Source: Staphylococcus pettenkoferi
GTDB taxonomy: Bacteria > Bacillota > Bacilli > Staphylococcales > Staphylococcaceae
Direction: 5' to 3'
Assembly: GCF_002902685.1 (NCBI RefSeq)
Contig: NZ_PPRN01000043.1
Coordinates: 19,002-83,001, forward strand
DNA length: 64,000 bases
Positions 53,481 to 63,835 of the stretch are shown piece by piece. The notes beneath the pieces were generated by a model. The model was not told where the DNA came from. It did no database searches and worked only from the letters and a program-made list of their open reading frames with translations. How positions within the stretch are numbered: the stretch's first letter is position 1; each line of letters opens with the position of its first letter. Both the position numbers and the translations under genes were made by a program.

Positions 53481-54458
53481 TTAATGTGCGTACAATTTCT
53501 TCTGTAATTTCTCTTCACTAAACACCCAACCGATGTAGGAATGATCGATAGTGTGATCTTGTGTTAAATGCGCAATCGCTACAAATGAATAATGTCCGTT
53601 CTTTAAATATCTCAAATCGATGAGACGAATTTCTGTCGAACCGTCTTCTTGTGGTGTCGCTTGCCAACGATAAATTGAAGAGAAGTTTAAGAACGTTTTA
53701 ATATTCACGTCATCTTTAACATATTTCATGAAATCAGAACTAGGTAGCGATTCTCGTTTCGTTTTATCACTAAAGACAATATTGCGTCCATAACTCCGGC
53801 CTACATAATCATATTGATCTGTTTGAATCGCGATACGCCATTCCATAAATTTCATCGTCGGAGCTACGAAAACCTTAACCGGATTATGTTCTTCCTGAAT
53901 CGCTTTAAGTGCTTGTCTCTTCAACATCGCTTGCATTCTGAAACGTATGATATAGTATAGGAACAGAACGGCGATAATCGGAAAGAACACGATGAATGGA
54001 TGAACTCCGAAGAGCCATATCACGATGCCTAAACATAAGATGATGAAGATGATTGGGTCAAAGGTATTGATGACACTCAGTTGTATCCATTTATTCGTAA
54101 TTGGCCGCAACGCCTGGGTGCCGTAAGAATTAAAGATGTCGACGAAGACGTGGAGAAAGACCGCTAGTTGCGCCCACATCCACACATGGGTGACATCAAT
54201 ATGTTTAAAGAACACGAACACCAACAGTGATAATAATATAGGCCAGAGTATTGTAAAGGGTATAGAGTGTGTGATACCGCGGTGGTTTGCAATGTAAGTC
54301 GCATTATCTTTCAATTTCAACACGGTATCACTATCAGGGATTAACGAACCAGCGATTAATGTCGTGGCTGTGGCTGCAAATGAACCTGCCATCGCTGGAT
54401 CTTGAGTGGCAATTGCCGTTAAGCCTACACCCATCGCTATGTGTGTAGCTGTATCCAT
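53481..54458 (-). CDS. YdjM/YfhP-type membrane-bound metal-dependent hydrolase
   Basis: A 325-residue protein. The N-terminal half has several helices and the YdjM metal-site motifs THIAMGVGL, GSLIPDSDT, HRGITHSIPF and HVFVDIFNSYGTQ; the C-terminal 130 residues are soluble. In Bacillus the ortholog yfhP lies beside mutY, as here. Activity is unproven. The start is ATG at 54458, with GAGTGA upstream. Divergent from mutY. Confidence 0.8.
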   Translation of the reverse strand: MDTATHIAMGVGLTAIATQDPAMAGSFAATATTLIAGSLIPDSDTVLKLKDNATYIANHRGITHSIPFTILWPILLSLLVFVFFKHIDVTHVWMWAQLAVFLHVFVDIFNSYGTQALRPITNKWIQLSVINTFDPIIFIILCLGIVIWLFGVHPFIVFFPIIAVLFLYYIIRFRMQAMLKRQALKAIQEEHNPVKVFVAPTMKFMEWRIAIQTDQYDYVGRSYGRNIVFSDKTKRESLPSSDFMKYVKDDVNIKTFLNFSSIYRWQATPQEDGSTEIRLIDLRYLKNGHYSFVAIAHLTQDHTIDHSYIGWVFSEEKLQKKLYAH

Positions 54459-54580
54459 ATCGTTCACTCATTTCATTTCAGTTTGTCTAGTAAATATTAT
54501 AAGCTATTTATTTGGAAAACGAAATAACTGCGCATAGTATTGTGTAAATAAGTATAGAAGGAAAGTGAGTCAGTCAATTT

Positions 54581-55636
54581 ATGTTACAAGAAGCAACCTT
54601 TAAACAAGATTTATTGGAATGGTTTGATGCCAATCAGCGCGAAATGCCGTGGCGTGAAACACGTAATCCTTATTATATTTGGTTAAGCGAAGTGATGCTT
54701 CAACAAACACAGGTGAATACTGTCAGAGATTACTATCGCCGTTTTATTGAGCGTTTCCCTACTATTGAGGATTTAAGTGAAGCGCGAGAGGATGAGGTAT
54801 TAAAGTTATGGGAAGGTCTCGGTTATTACAGTCGTGCCCGTAATTTTCATCAAGCAGTCAAGGAAGTACATCATACATATCAAGGTACAGTACCTAGAGA
54901 TCCAGAAGACTTTAAGGCTTTGAAAGGTGTAGGGCCATATACACAAGCAGCAGTGATGAGCATCGCATTTGATTATCCTTTACCAACTGTTGATGGCAAC
55001 GTCTTTCGAGTGTGGTCGCGGTTGAATAACGACACACGGGATACGAAGTTACAGTCTACGAGAAAGGCGTTTGAACAAGAACTCCAACCTTATGTGGAAA
55101 GTGAAGCGGGACAGTTTAATCAAGCCATGATGGAACTTGGTGCGCTGGTATGTACACCGAAATCGCCATTATGTTTATTTTGTCCTGTACAAGAACATTG
55201 CTCAGCTTTTCATGCTGGAACTGTGCTCGATTTACCTGTTAAAACGACAAAAGTAAAGAAGAAAACGAAAAAGTTAGATGTTTTTATTATAAAGAATGAA
55301 AAGGGCGAGTTACTCGTTGAGCAGAGACAGGAAAAGTTACTCAATGGTATGTGGGAATTTCCGATGGTTGAAAAGAATCAATCTCATGAACTGCAAACGT
55401 TGTTAGGTGAAGGATATGCATGGGATGCGCAACACCTTATGCAGCTTAAACATCAATTTACCCATCTCACTTGGGACATGTCTGTTTACGTACTGCAACA
55501 ACCTGTGAAAGAGAATCAATTTGAGTTACCAGAAGATATGACGTGGATGCCGGTCGAGTCTAAGGAGAAATTCAACTTTCCAGTAAGTATGACGAAAATA
55601 TTTGAAAAATATCTTTCGCAATCCGATAGTCGGTAA
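54581..55636 (+). CDS. mutY: A/G-specific adenine glycosylase
   Basis: A 351-residue base-excision enzyme that removes A mispaired with 8-oxoG. MPWRETRNPYYIWLSEVMLQQTQ, the helix-hairpin-helix LKGVGPYTQAAV with the catalytic Asp in TVDGNVFRV, the 4Fe-4S cysteines in CTPKSPLCLFCPVQEHC, and a C-terminal NUDIX-like 8-oxoG domain from about residue 225 are all present. Confidence 0.95.
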   Translation: MLQEATFKQDLLEWFDANQREMPWRETRNPYYIWLSEVMLQQTQVNTVRDYYRRFIERFPTIEDLSEAREDEVLKLWEGLGYYSRARNFHQAVKEVHHTYQGTVPRDPEDFKALKGVGPYTQAAVMSIAFDYPLPTVDGNVFRVWSRLNNDTRDTKLQSTRKAFEQELQPYVESEAGQFNQAMMELGALVCTPKSPLCLFCPVQEHCSAFHAGTVLDLPVKTTKVKKKTKKLDVFIIKNEKGELLVEQRQEKLLNGMWEFPMVEKNQSHELQTLLGEGYAWDAQHLMQLKHQFTHLTWDMSVYVLQQPVKENQFELPEDMTWMPVESKEKFNFPVSMTKIFEKYLSQSDSR

Positions 55637-55683
55637 TGTTCGGAGTGAGTGACAGGCTATGTTATAATCTTGAATGTGAATAA

Positions 55684-56247
<564 letters not shown>

Positions 56248-56363
56248 GTAAACATATTAGTGTAGTAGTTGAATACTTATAGATTGATGGAATTGCTTGA
56301 TTTATAAGCATTATCCATGCGTTACAGAATCAAATTCGATATAGTGATAACAATGTCGTTAAC

Positions 56364-56608
56364 AAGGTTGAGGTTATTTCGTAAGTTATATGCGTTAAAT
56401 AACTTACGAAAGGTATCTTAGAGTTGAGGGCAACAGGGCACATACCTCAATATAACCTTAAATGATTCTGATTCAACGCAATTGCAGGTGCGCAGTAAAC
56501 TGAGATTCGAATCTCAGCCGCGCATCTTACTTGCGGGGGTGAAACTTGAGTTGAAATGAAGCGCTCAAAGTAGTTTCACTCCCGTTTCACTTTGATGAAA
56601 GTGGGGGG
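56364..56608 (+). ncRNA. Structured, possibly switching leader of the Sav1866 ortholog
   Basis: Four predicted hairpins in about 245 bases. A: TTTCGTAAGTTAT with ATAACTTACGAAA (56377-56411), within an outer pairing of TTGAGGT (56368) and ACCTCAA (56444). AGGTAT (56411) can instead pair with ATACCT (56442), so these are exclusive. B: a long stem (56484-56534) capped by the palindrome CTGAGATTCGAATCTCAG. C: GGGGTGAAACT with AGTTTCACTCCC (56536-56583). D: CACTTT with AAAGTG, after which GGGGGG (the ribosome binding site) can pair with CCC of 56581-56583. C and the ribosome-binding-site pairing compete. I recognise no known riboswitch or T-box. Confidence 0.5.
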
Positions 56609-56615
56609 ACGCATC

Positions 56616-58352
56616 ATGATTCGAAGATATCTCGAATTTGTTAAACCGTATCGTTGGCGTATCATTGCCACGATTATTATCGGTATTATTAAATTCGGTA
56701 TACCTATGCTCATACCATTATTGATTAAATACGTCATTGATGGTGTCATCGATAATCACACGCTGACGAATCACGATAAATTGATTCGTTTAGCGATTGC
56801 ATTAGGTATTGCCGTGTTTATCTTTGCGGTCATTCGACCGCCTATTGAATACTTACGTCAATACTTGGCCCAGTGGACAAGTAACAAGATTCTATATGAT
56901 ATACGTAAGAAACTCTATCATCATTTACAAGCATTAAGTGCGCGTTTCTATGCGAATAATCAAGCAGGGCAAATTATTTCACGTGTGATTAATGACGTTG
57001 AACAAACGAAAGACTTTATCTTAACGGGATTGATGAACATTTGGCTCGACTGTGTCACAATCGTGATTGCCTTAACGATTATGTTCGTCTTGGACATTAA
57101 GTTGACGTTAGCAGCCATCTTTATCTTCCCGTTCTACATTCTTACGGTTTACTTCTTCTTCGGTCGTTTAAGACGTTTGACACGCAAGAGATCTCAAGCT
57201 TTGGCTGAAGTACAAGGCTTTCTACACGAACGTGTGCAAGGGATGTCTGTGATTAAAAGTTTCGCCATTGAAGATAACGAAGCAAAGAACTTTGATAAAT
57301 ATAATAGACATTTCCTACATCGTGCTTTTACACATACACGTTGGAATGCGAATTCTTTCGCAGCGATTAACACAGTGACGGATCTTGGGCCACTCATCGT
57401 CATTGGTGTAGGTGCTTATCTCGCGATCAATGGTTCTATCACCGTGGGTACGCTAGCGGCGTTCGTCGGTTACTTAGAGCAACTCTTCGGTCCGTTGAGA
57501 CGTCTCGTGTCATCATTTACGACATTAACGCAGAGTTTCGCGTCTATGGATCGTGTCTTTCAATTGATGGATGAGGACTATGATATTAAAAATAATATCG
57601 GTGCGCAGCCGATTCCAATCGAGCACGGCAACATTCAAATGAACCACGTGTATTTTAAATATAACGAAGATGAGTCTATGATCTTAAAAGATATCAACCT
57701 TGATATCGAACAAGGACAGACGGTGGCATTTGTCGGTATGAGTGGGGGAGGTAAATCAACGCTTATCAACCTCATTCCGCGCTTCTATGACACGCTTAAA
57801 GGTGAGATTACAATTGATGGTCATAACTTGAAAGAGTTCTTAACTGGAAGCCTCCGCCATCAAATTGGTCTCGTTCAACAAGATAATGTTCTCTTCTCAG
57901 ATACGATTCGAGAGAACATCCTGTTAGGTAAACCCGATGCGACAGAAGAGGAAATAGTAGATGCAGCCAAGAAAGCCAACGCACACGACTTTATTATGAC
58001 GTTGTCTGATGGTTACGATACAGAAGTCGGCGAACGTGGTGTGAAGCTTTCAGGAGGACAGAAACAGCGTATTTCTATTGCCCGTATCTTCCTCAACAAT
58101 CCGCCTATTATCATCCTAGACGAAGCAACAAGTGCGCTAGACTTAGAGAGTGAAGCAATTATTCAAGACGCCTTAAATGTCTTAAGCCGCGACCGTACGA
58201 CTTTAATCGTTGCTCACCGTTTATCTACAATTACGCATGCTGATAAAATTGTAGTCATGGAAGATGGTCAAATTGTCGAAACGGGTACACACCAAGAACT
58301 ATTAGAGAAAAAAGGTGCTTACGAGCATTTATTCAGAATTCAAGATTTATAA
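56616..58352 (+). CDS. Sav1866-type multidrug ABC exporter
   Basis: A 578-residue half-transporter, the same length and close in sequence to S. aureus Sav1866, whose crystal structure defined the ABC exporter fold. Six helices (about 1-320) precede the ATPase domain: Walker [12 protein letters not shown]-loop [11 protein letters not shown], signature LSGGQKQR, Walker [14 protein letters not shown]-loop IVAHRL. It works as a homodimer and exports hydrophobic drugs or lipids; the physiological substrate is unclear. The start is ATG at 56616, with GGGGGGACG upstream, and the site lies in a structured leader. Confidence 0.94.
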   Translation: MIRRYLEFVKPYRWRIIATIIIGIIKFGIPMLIPLLIKYVIDGVIDNHTLTNHDKLIRLAIALGIAVFIFAVIRPPIEYLRQYLAQWTSNKILYDIRKKLYHHLQALSARFYANNQAGQIISRVINDVEQTKDFILTGLMNIWLDCVTIVIALTIMFVLDIKLTLAAIFIFPFYILTVYFFFGRLRRLTRKRSQALAEVQGFLHERVQGMSVIKSFAIEDNEAKNFDKYNRHFLHRAFTHTRWNANSFAAINTVTDLGPLIVIGVGAYLAINGSITVGTLAAFVGYLEQLFGPLRRLVSSFTTLTQSFASMDRVFQLMDEDYDIKNNIGAQPIPIEHGNIQMNHVYFKYNEDESMILKDINLDIEQGQTVAFVGMSGGGKSTLINLIPRFYDTLKGEITIDGHNLKEFLTGSLRHQIGLVQQDNVLFSDTIRENILLGKPDATEEEIVDAAKKANAHDFIMTLSDGYDTEVGERGVKLSGGQKQRISIARIFLNNPPIIILDEATSALDLESEAIIQDALNVLSRDRTTLIVAHRLSTITHADKIVVMEDGQIVETGTHQELLEKKGAYEHLFRIQDL

Positions 58353-58360
58353 TATAACAA

Positions 58361-58412
58361 AGCCTGTAGAGTTGAAGATGCTGAAATCTTCGTTACTCTA
58401 CAGGCTATTTTT
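58361..58412. terminator. Bidirectional terminator
   Basis: Stem AGCCTGTAGAGT with ACTCTACAGGCT, perfect over 12 bp, followed by ATTTTT on the + strand. Confidence 0.85.
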
Positions 58413-58446
58413 AATGGGAAGGAAATTTTATTCCATTCGTTATTCA

Positions 58447-59541
58447 CTATAAATCGAAATCTTCATCTAAAATATCGATTTCATTATCATTGTGATGGTA
58501 AGAGAAGAAACTGATACGCAAACGATCTAAGTGTTCTAGTGTGTAACGATATTCCTCAATACTTGAGACAATTTGCATAATATTTGCAGATGAGTAATCT
58601 TCAGGTACTGGATTTTTAGTAATATCGTTGAAGAACGCATCAATTAATTCTTTCTTCTGCGGATTCTCAATCTGACTATCTAATTGACGTGCGTCGTAAC
58701 GCGCTTTCTTAGATAGACTGATAAAGATTTGTTCATGATAGGTGATGAGTGAATCCAATTCAAGTTTAATTTGAAGCAATAAACTTTGATTCAGATTATG
58801 CAAATCATTTTGATAGCGGTTCATACGTTTAAGTACTTCATAGGCTTTACGCGTGCTACGAACCACTTCTTTAAATAAGATCTTCTTACGATTTTGCGCG
58901 TACGCTTGCTTTTTAGTCCAAGAACGTTCTTCCTCATAGTAAGAAAATGTTTGCTCTAAGCGATCTAGGCGTTCCCGAATCAAGCCTCTATCTTCTTTAA
59001 TATTCTGATACTCAGATGTATCATTCAGCACGAGTTTGAACCAAACGAAGATATCTGACGTTATATTTAAAGCGTTGTAGTAAATCTTGGATTCAAACTT
59101 GGGTGGTAAGAAGATTAAATTAACGATAGAAGAACTGAGTACACCAATCATGACCATCACAAAGCGATAGAATGCTGAAATGTAGAATGAACCAGTCTGT
59201 TGCCCCATAATAATCAACGCCGTAACACTTGCCAATGTCGCAACGTGTGCAAGTTTGAAACGGAATAGTATCGCGATGAGCAAGACAACGGTCACACCCA
59301 TTATGATGATGTGTTGACCAAACATAAATACCATCGCAACGGCCAACGAGGCTCCGATGACGTTACCTATCGCTTGATCTGAAATCGTCTTAATAGAACG
59401 AAAGACGCTGGGCTGCATAGCTACGACGGCACTGACACCCGCGATTGCTTTAATTCCAGCGTCTTTAGGTAAGAAAGAAGCGATAAATAAAGCAAGCATA
59501 ATCGCGATGCCGGTCTTTATAATTCTAGCGCCTAACTTCAA
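58447..59541 (-). CDS. ArAE/FUSC family membrane protein (second copy)
   Basis: A 364-residue paralog of the protein at 35812-36801: N-terminal membrane domain (about 1-155, LGARIIKTGIAIMLALFIAS at the start) and a helical cytoplasmic region of about 205 residues ending in an acidic tail (IDILDEDFDL). Same uncertain aromatic-acid-exporter-type family. The start is TTG at 59541, with GGAGCGA five bases upstream. It lies 78 bases downstream of hemL2 on the same strand. Confidence 0.78.
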   Translation of the reverse strand: MKLGARIIKTGIAIMLALFIASFLPKDAGIKAIAGVSAVVAMQPSVFRSIKTISDQAIGNVIGASLAVAMVFMFGQHIIIMGVTVVLLIAILFRFKLAHVATLASVTALIIMGQQTGSFYISAFYRFVMVMIGVLSSSIVNLIFLPPKFESKIYYNALNITSDIFVWFKLVLNDTSEYQNIKEDRGLIRERLDRLEQTFSYYEEERSWTKKQAYAQNRKKILFKEVVRSTRKAYEVLKRMNRYQNDLHNLNQSLLLQIKLELDSLITYHEQIFISLSKKARYDARQLDSQIENPQKKELIDAFFNDITKNPVPEDYSSANIMQIVSSIEEYRYTLEHLDRLRISFFSYHHNDNEIDILDEDFDL

Positions 59542-59619
59542 ATATCTCGCTCCTTTCTATCTCATCTTAATATTAAAGTTATTACTTTGTTATACAACGA
59601 TTATAGCGAAAGGTCAATA

Positions 59620-60909
59620 TTATTTCATCTGACTAAAGGCGTAGTCGGCTGCTTCTAACGTTTTATCAATATCTTCATCTGTATGTTCAGTTGTTAAGAA
59701 CCATGCCTCGAACTTAGATGGCGCTAAGTTGATACCTTGGCGTAACATATGGTTGAAGAATTCAGAGAAAGCTTCAGCATCAGCAGCTTCAGCTTGATCA
59801 TAGTTTGTAACTTTTTCATCTGTAAAGTAGAGCGTTAAAGCGCCATAAACACGATTAACTGTCGCAGTAATATTGTGTTTCTCGATCAACTCGTTAAGTC
59901 CTTCTTCTAGACGTTTGCCGAGACGATCTAGTTCTTCGTATACACCATCTTGTTCAAGAACTTCTAATAATGCGATACCTGCTTTCATAGAGAGTGGATT
60001 ACCTGCCATAGTTCCAGCTTGATAAGCAGGGCCTAATGGTGCGACATGTTCCATAATATCTTGACGGCCGCCATAGCCACCGATTGGAAGACCACCGCCG
60101 ACAATTTTACCGAAAGCAGTTAAGTCAGGATAAACTTTGTAAAGATCTTGTGCAGCTCCGTAATGGAAGCGGAAAGCCGTGATGACCTCATCGTAAATAA
60201 CGAGACTGCCATTATCGTGTGTAATACGGTTCACTTCTTCGAGGAAGCCTGGTTGGGGTTCAACCATACCGAAGTTACCCACAATCGGTTCTACAAGTAC
60301 AGCTGCTACATCGTCACCCCAGTGATCGATGGCTTCTTTATAAGCATCGATATCGTTGTATGGCACAGTGATGACTTCTTTAGCTACACTTTGCGGTACA
60401 CCTGCTGAGTCAGGAGAGCCGAGTTGAGAAGGGCCACTACCTGCTGCAACGAGCACTTGGTCGAAGTGACCGTGATATTGTCCGGCGAATTTAATAATCT
60501 TATTACGTTTCGTGTAAGCGCGCGCAACACGAGTTGTTGTCATTACAGCTTCGGTACCAGAGTTAACGAAACGAATCTTCTCTAGGGAAGGGATCGCTTC
60601 ACGTAATTTCTTCGCGAAATCAATCTCTAGTTCTGTCGGCGTACCATAGAGCACACCTTTCGCAGCTTGTTCTTGAATTGCTTTCGTAATATGCGGATGC
60701 GCTTGTCCAGTAATGATTGGACCATACGCTTGTAAGTAGTCGATATATTTGTTGTCGTCTACATCATAGAGGTATGCACCTTTACCTTCTTTCATGACGA
60801 TCGGCGCACCTCCACCTACTGCTTTAAATGAGCGAGATGGTGAGTTAACCCCACCGAGTATATATTCATTAGAAAAGTGTTGAAGTCTTTCGCTTTCACT
60901 AAAATTCAT
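59620..60909 (-). CDS. hemL2: Glutamate-1-semialdehyde 2,1-aminomutase (HemL2/GsaB type)
   Basis: A 429-residue PLP enzyme that converts glutamate-1-semialdehyde to 5-aminolevulinate for heme. The cofactor Lys is in [16 protein letters not shown], and [21 protein letters not shown] and GNPLSMKAG are conserved. Staphylococci carry a second copy (hemL) in the hem operon, so this one may be partly redundant. The start is ATG at 60909 (MNFSESERL), with AGAGGTTGA upstream. Divergent from bcp. Confidence 0.93.
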   Translation of the reverse strand: MNFSESERLQHFSNEYILGGVNSPSRSFKAVGGGAPIVMKEGKGAYLYDVDDNKYIDYLQAYGPIITGQAHPHITKAIQEQAAKGVLYGTPTELEIDFAKKLREAIPSLEKIRFVNSGTEAVMTTTRVARAYTKRNKIIKFAGQYHGHFDQVLVAAGSGPSQLGSPDSAGVPQSVAKEVITVPYNDIDAYKEAIDHWGDDVAAVLVEPIVGNFGMVEPQPGFLEEVNRITHDNGSLVIYDEVITAFRFHYGAAQDLYKVYPDLTAFGKIVGGGLPIGGYGGRQDIMEHVAPLGPAYQAGTMAGNPLSMKAGIALLEVLEQDGVYEELDRLGKRLEEGLNELIEKHNITATVNRVYGALTLYFTDEKVTNYDQAEAADAEAFSEFFNHMLRQGINLAPSKFEAWFLTTEHTDEDIDKTLEAADYAFSQMK

Positions 60910-60959
60910 TCTAATCAACCTCTTTTAATTTTATATTTTCGACTATTATCGTATCATAT

Positions 60960-60974
60960 TTGTAACAATAATAA
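60960..60974. promoter_or_regulatory. Candidate PerR box upstream of bcp
   Basis: TTGTAACAATAATAA matches 12 of the 14 specified bases closely related to TTATAATNATTATAA (differences at positions 3, 7 and 11). It ends 16 bases before the bcp start; S. aureus bcp is in the PerR regulon. Confidence 0.45.
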
Positions 60975-60989
60975 GAAGCAGGTGAGTAT

Positions 60990-61445
60990 ATGTTATCCAA
61001 AGGAGAGCAATTTCCAGATTTTGCATTGGAGAATCAAGATGGTGAAACAATTACGAAAGAGAGTTTAAAAGGGAAGAAAGCGATTTTATACTTTTACCCA
61101 AGAGATAATACACCAACATGTACAACTGAGGCGTGTGACTTCAGAGATAATCTTGAGATGTTTAACGATTTAGATGTGCAAGTGTACGGTATCAGTGGAG
61201 ATACGAAACGTAAGCATCAGAACTTTATTGCGAAACATGATTTAAACTTTGACCTGTTGGTAGACGAAGATTATCAACTTTCAGAAGCAACAGGTGTGTA
61301 TCAATTGAAGAAATCATTTGGTAAAGAATCTATGGGGATCGTACGTACTACCTTTGTTATTGACGAAAATGGTGAAATCATGGACGTCATTGAGAAAGTT
61401 AAAGTGAAAACGCAAATGGAAGAATTAAAAGCAATATTGGGGTGA
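60990..61445 (+). CDS. bcp: Thiol peroxidase/peroxiredoxin Bcp
   Basis: A 151-residue BCP-type peroxiredoxin that reduces hydrogen and organic peroxides with thioredoxin. The peroxidatic Cys44 and resolving Cys49 sit in TPTCTTEACDF, after YFYPRDN. CAGGTGAG precedes the ATG. It is followed after 3 bases by the hydroxyacid dehydrogenase gene, then perR. Confidence 0.93.
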   Translation: MLSKGEQFPDFALENQDGETITKESLKGKKAILYFYPRDNTPTCTTEACDFRDNLEMFNDLDVQVYGISGDTKRKHQNFIAKHDLNFDLLVDEDYQLSEATGVYQLKKSFGKESMGIVRTTFVIDENGEIMDVIEKVKVKTQMEELKAILG

Positions 61446-61448
61446 TAG

Positions 61449-62402
61449 ATGATGAAAGTGGTTAGTTTAAAGCGTTTAGGCGATAGCGAACAACGTTTGA
61501 AAGACGCCTTTCCAGACATCGATTTCAGTTTCAAGAAAGGTCTCTTTCAAGTTGAAGATGAAGAATGTAAAGATATAGATATTCTTATCGGATATAGCGG
61601 ACAAGTCGATGAAGCGTTTCTGGAGAAATGTCCGAACTTGAAGTGGATTGCGTGGTATGCGACAGGCGTGAATAACTTACCTCTCGATTATATTTCTGAA
61701 CATAACATATTGCTTACGAATGGCAGAGGTATTCACGCGAAACAAATGTCTGAATTTATCCTGGCCTTTATCCTTGACGATTATAAGAATATGAAGCAAT
61801 CGTTCATCAACCAACAGAATCATGTCTACGATTCTAAGTTGACTGGTAAGCGAGTAGCAGGTGAGACTGTACTGTTCTTAGGTACGGGTGCGATTGCTCA
61901 GAAGACAGCGCGATTGCTCGAAGTCATGGGTGTGACAAATATTGGTGTGAATACCTCAGGTCATTCAGCTGACTTTTTCGATAAGGCGTATAGTATGGAT
62001 GAATTGGAAACGGCGATTGCTGAAGCGGATATCGTGATTAATGCTTTACCTGAGACGGAGGACACATATCATTTATTAGTAGAAAGTCATTTTAAACAAA
62101 TGAAAGACTCAGCATTATTCATTAACGTTGGTCGAGGTACGATAGTAGATGAAGATGTGTTGATTGAAGTGTTGAAACGTGAAGAGATTCGTCATGCCAC
62201 GTTAGATGTTTTTGAAAATGAACCTTTAGATTCTAATCATCCATTCTATGATATGGATAACGTAACAATTACTGCGCATATTACAGGCAATGGTACAGAA
62301 AATTATCATGAAGCAACAGATATTTTTATGACGAATTTGAAGCATTTTCTCAATAACGGTAAGCTAATTGAGAATGTGGCAGATCCTAATAAAGGATACT
62401 AG
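61449..62402 (+). CDS. D-isomer 2-hydroxyacid dehydrogenase family protein
   Basis: A 317-residue NAD(P)-dependent dehydrogenase. The Rossmann glycines are seen in VLFLGTGAIAQKTARLLEV, and active-site residues are likely in NVGRGTIVDE (Arg), DVFENEPL (Glu) and ITAHITGNG (His). It reduces 2-keto acids; the specific substrate is unknown. GGGGTGATAG precedes two tandem ATGs (61449, 61452). Three bases after bcp, so co-transcribed. Confidence 0.85.
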   Translation: MMKVVSLKRLGDSEQRLKDAFPDIDFSFKKGLFQVEDEECKDIDILIGYSGQVDEAFLEKCPNLKWIAWYATGVNNLPLDYISEHNILLTNGRGIHAKQMSEFILAFILDDYKNMKQSFINQQNHVYDSKLTGKRVAGETVLFLGTGAIAQKTARLLEVMGVTNIGVNTSGHSADFFDKAYSMDELETAIAEADIVINALPETEDTYHLLVESHFKQMKDSALFINVGRGTIVDEDVLIEVLKREEIRHATLDVFENEPLDSNHPFYDMDNVTITAHITGNGTENYHEATDIFMTNLKHFLNNGKLIENVADPNKGY

Positions 62403-62422
62403 CGTGGATAGATATAAAAATA

Positions 62423-62452
62423 TTGACACATTCAAGAACGAAAAGTTATATT
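62423..62452 (+). promoter_or_regulatory. perR promoter
   Basis: TTGACA, 18 bases, TATATT (or TTATAT at 17 bases), about 45 bases before the start codon. Confidence 0.65.
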
Positions 62453-62461
62453 AATATTAAG

Positions 62462-62476
62462 TAAGAATTATTATTA
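62462..62476. promoter_or_regulatory. Candidate PerR box, autoregulatory
   Basis: TAAGAATTATTATTA differs from TTATAATNATTATAA at three positions and begins 10 bases after the -10, where bound repressor would block transcription. Confidence 0.5.
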
Positions 62477-62497
62477 TATAGAAAGACGGTGAAGAAC

Positions 62498-62950
62498 ATG
62501 AGTGCGGAAATGGAAACAGTTGAACATCAACTCGACGATTCAATTGCATCTTTAAGAAGTGCTGGAATTAGAATCACGCCACAACGCCAAGCTATATTAA
62601 GATTCATGATTTCAGCAGATACACATCCAACTGCAGATGAAATCTATCAAGCACTTTCACCTGATTTTCCAAATATTAGTGTAGCTACAATTTATAATAA
62701 TTTACGTGTATTTAAAGATAATGGCATCGTAAAAGAATTAACTTACGGCGATGCTTCAAGTCGTTTCGACTTTAATACGCACAATCACTATCATGTGATT
62801 TGCGAAAAATGCGGTAAGATTGTGGATTTCCATTATCCTCTATTAGATGAAGTGGAACAACTTGCGCAACACGTAACTGAATTTGATGTGTCACACCACC
62901 GTATGGAAATTTATGGTTTATGCAAAGATTGTCAGAATAAAGATGTGTAA
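62498..62950 (+). CDS. perR: Peroxide-responsive repressor PerR
   Basis: A 150-residue Fur-family regulator. The winged helix carries [12 protein letters not shown] and [15 protein letters not shown] (recognition helix). Metal sensing uses His/Asp ligands including HPTADEI and HNHYHVIC, and structural zinc binds the CEKC and CKDC cysteines. Peroxide oxidises the sensing His and releases DNA. The start is ATG at 62498 (MSAEME), matching S. aureus; an in-frame GTG at 62489 is less likely. Confidence 0.95.
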   Translation: MSAEMETVEHQLDDSIASLRSAGIRITPQRQAILRFMISADTHPTADEIYQALSPDFPNISVATIYNNLRVFKDNGIVKELTYGDASSRFDFNTHNHYHVICEKCGKIVDFHYPLLDEVEQLAQHVTEFDVSHHRMEIYGLCKDCQNKDV

Positions 62951-62979
62951 GTACAGTAATTGAACTATACTTTATTTCT

Positions 62980-63014
62980 ACCGAGGTCCAATTATCGAGG
63001 ATCTCGGTTTTTTA
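62980..63014 (+). terminator. Terminator after perR
   Basis: Stem ACCGAGGTCC with GGATCTCGGT (one G-U pair), followed by TTTTT. Confidence 0.85.
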
Positions 63015-63507
63015 TTGAAGATAAAGTTAGAGGATAGATTTGCGGTCGCTCTTGTAAATAGGGGAGTGGAATACTGTATATAGGTGGTATGTAAGTGATA
63101 TTGAGATTGGATCTTCTATATGTAAACAGTTATTAATAGTTAGAAGTGTTTGGGAAGATAGAGAAATTATAGATATGTGAAGAATAAGTGCAGGGTGAAC
63201 TGTTTACTTTTATAACGAAGGTAATTAGTGATTAGTAAGTACAGTTGAAAACATCAGAAGATAATTATTGGCCATTGTGTATTCATAACGAATTAAAGAC
63301 TGTTAATGATAAATAAGTAAGTAATCGATATAGAAGAGGTTCAATAGAAGATTCATGGCTTAAATTTATGGAATGTATATATTAGTAAACAGCTGTATTG
63401 CTAGCTTTTCTTGTTGTGAAATGACAAATGACGATACATAAATAGGTATTTAGTGAATTATCATCTTATTGCCTGATAAATTTCTTCTAAAAAGTTTAAG
63501 ATAATCA
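63015..63507. other. AT-rich gap between perR and the rRNA promoters
   Basis: About 490 bases, rich in A+T with many stop codons in all frames. I see no gene, tRNA or clear hairpin. Confidence 0.6.
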
Positions 63508-63536
63508 TTGACTCATAATTGCAAAGTTGATACTAT
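63508..63536 (+). promoter_or_regulatory. rRNA operon promoter P1
   Basis: TTGACT, 17 bases, TACTAT, about 305 bases before 16S rRNA. A 9-bp hairpin, AAACGAGAT with ATCTCGTTT, follows at 63550-63572. Confidence 0.65.
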
Positions 63537-63690
63537 GAAAAAGTCGTCGAAACGAGATTGTTTATCTCGTTTAAAGAGAGATTTAATAAAGTGTAAATTT
63601 GGTACTTGTTAAATCTGACGAAACGTTATAGAATGTTAAATGTTGAGTCAAGAAAATAAAAAACTTAAAAAATTAGTTTTAAAAAAGTTA

Positions 63691-63719
63691 TTGACTCGAT
63701 ACAAACAAGGTGTTATAAT
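63691..63719 (+). promoter_or_regulatory. rRNA operon promoter P2
   Basis: TTGACT, 17 bases, consensus TATAAT. The leader that follows holds CATTGAAAACTAAATGAC, like the antitermination region of staphylococcal rrn leaders. Confidence 0.85.
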
Positions 63720-63835
63720 TAATTCTTGTAACGCGATAATGAACATTGAAAACTAAATGACAATATGTCAACGTTAATTCCAATAAACACAACGTGTTAT
63801 TGATAACACTTATTTTTACGAGCTAATCAAACGCT

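Noticed and set aside
56484..56534. tRNA-like segment containing GATTCGAATCTC
   Set aside because: The T-arm resemblance comes from a perfect palindrome; there are no acceptor, D-arm or anticodon arms around it.
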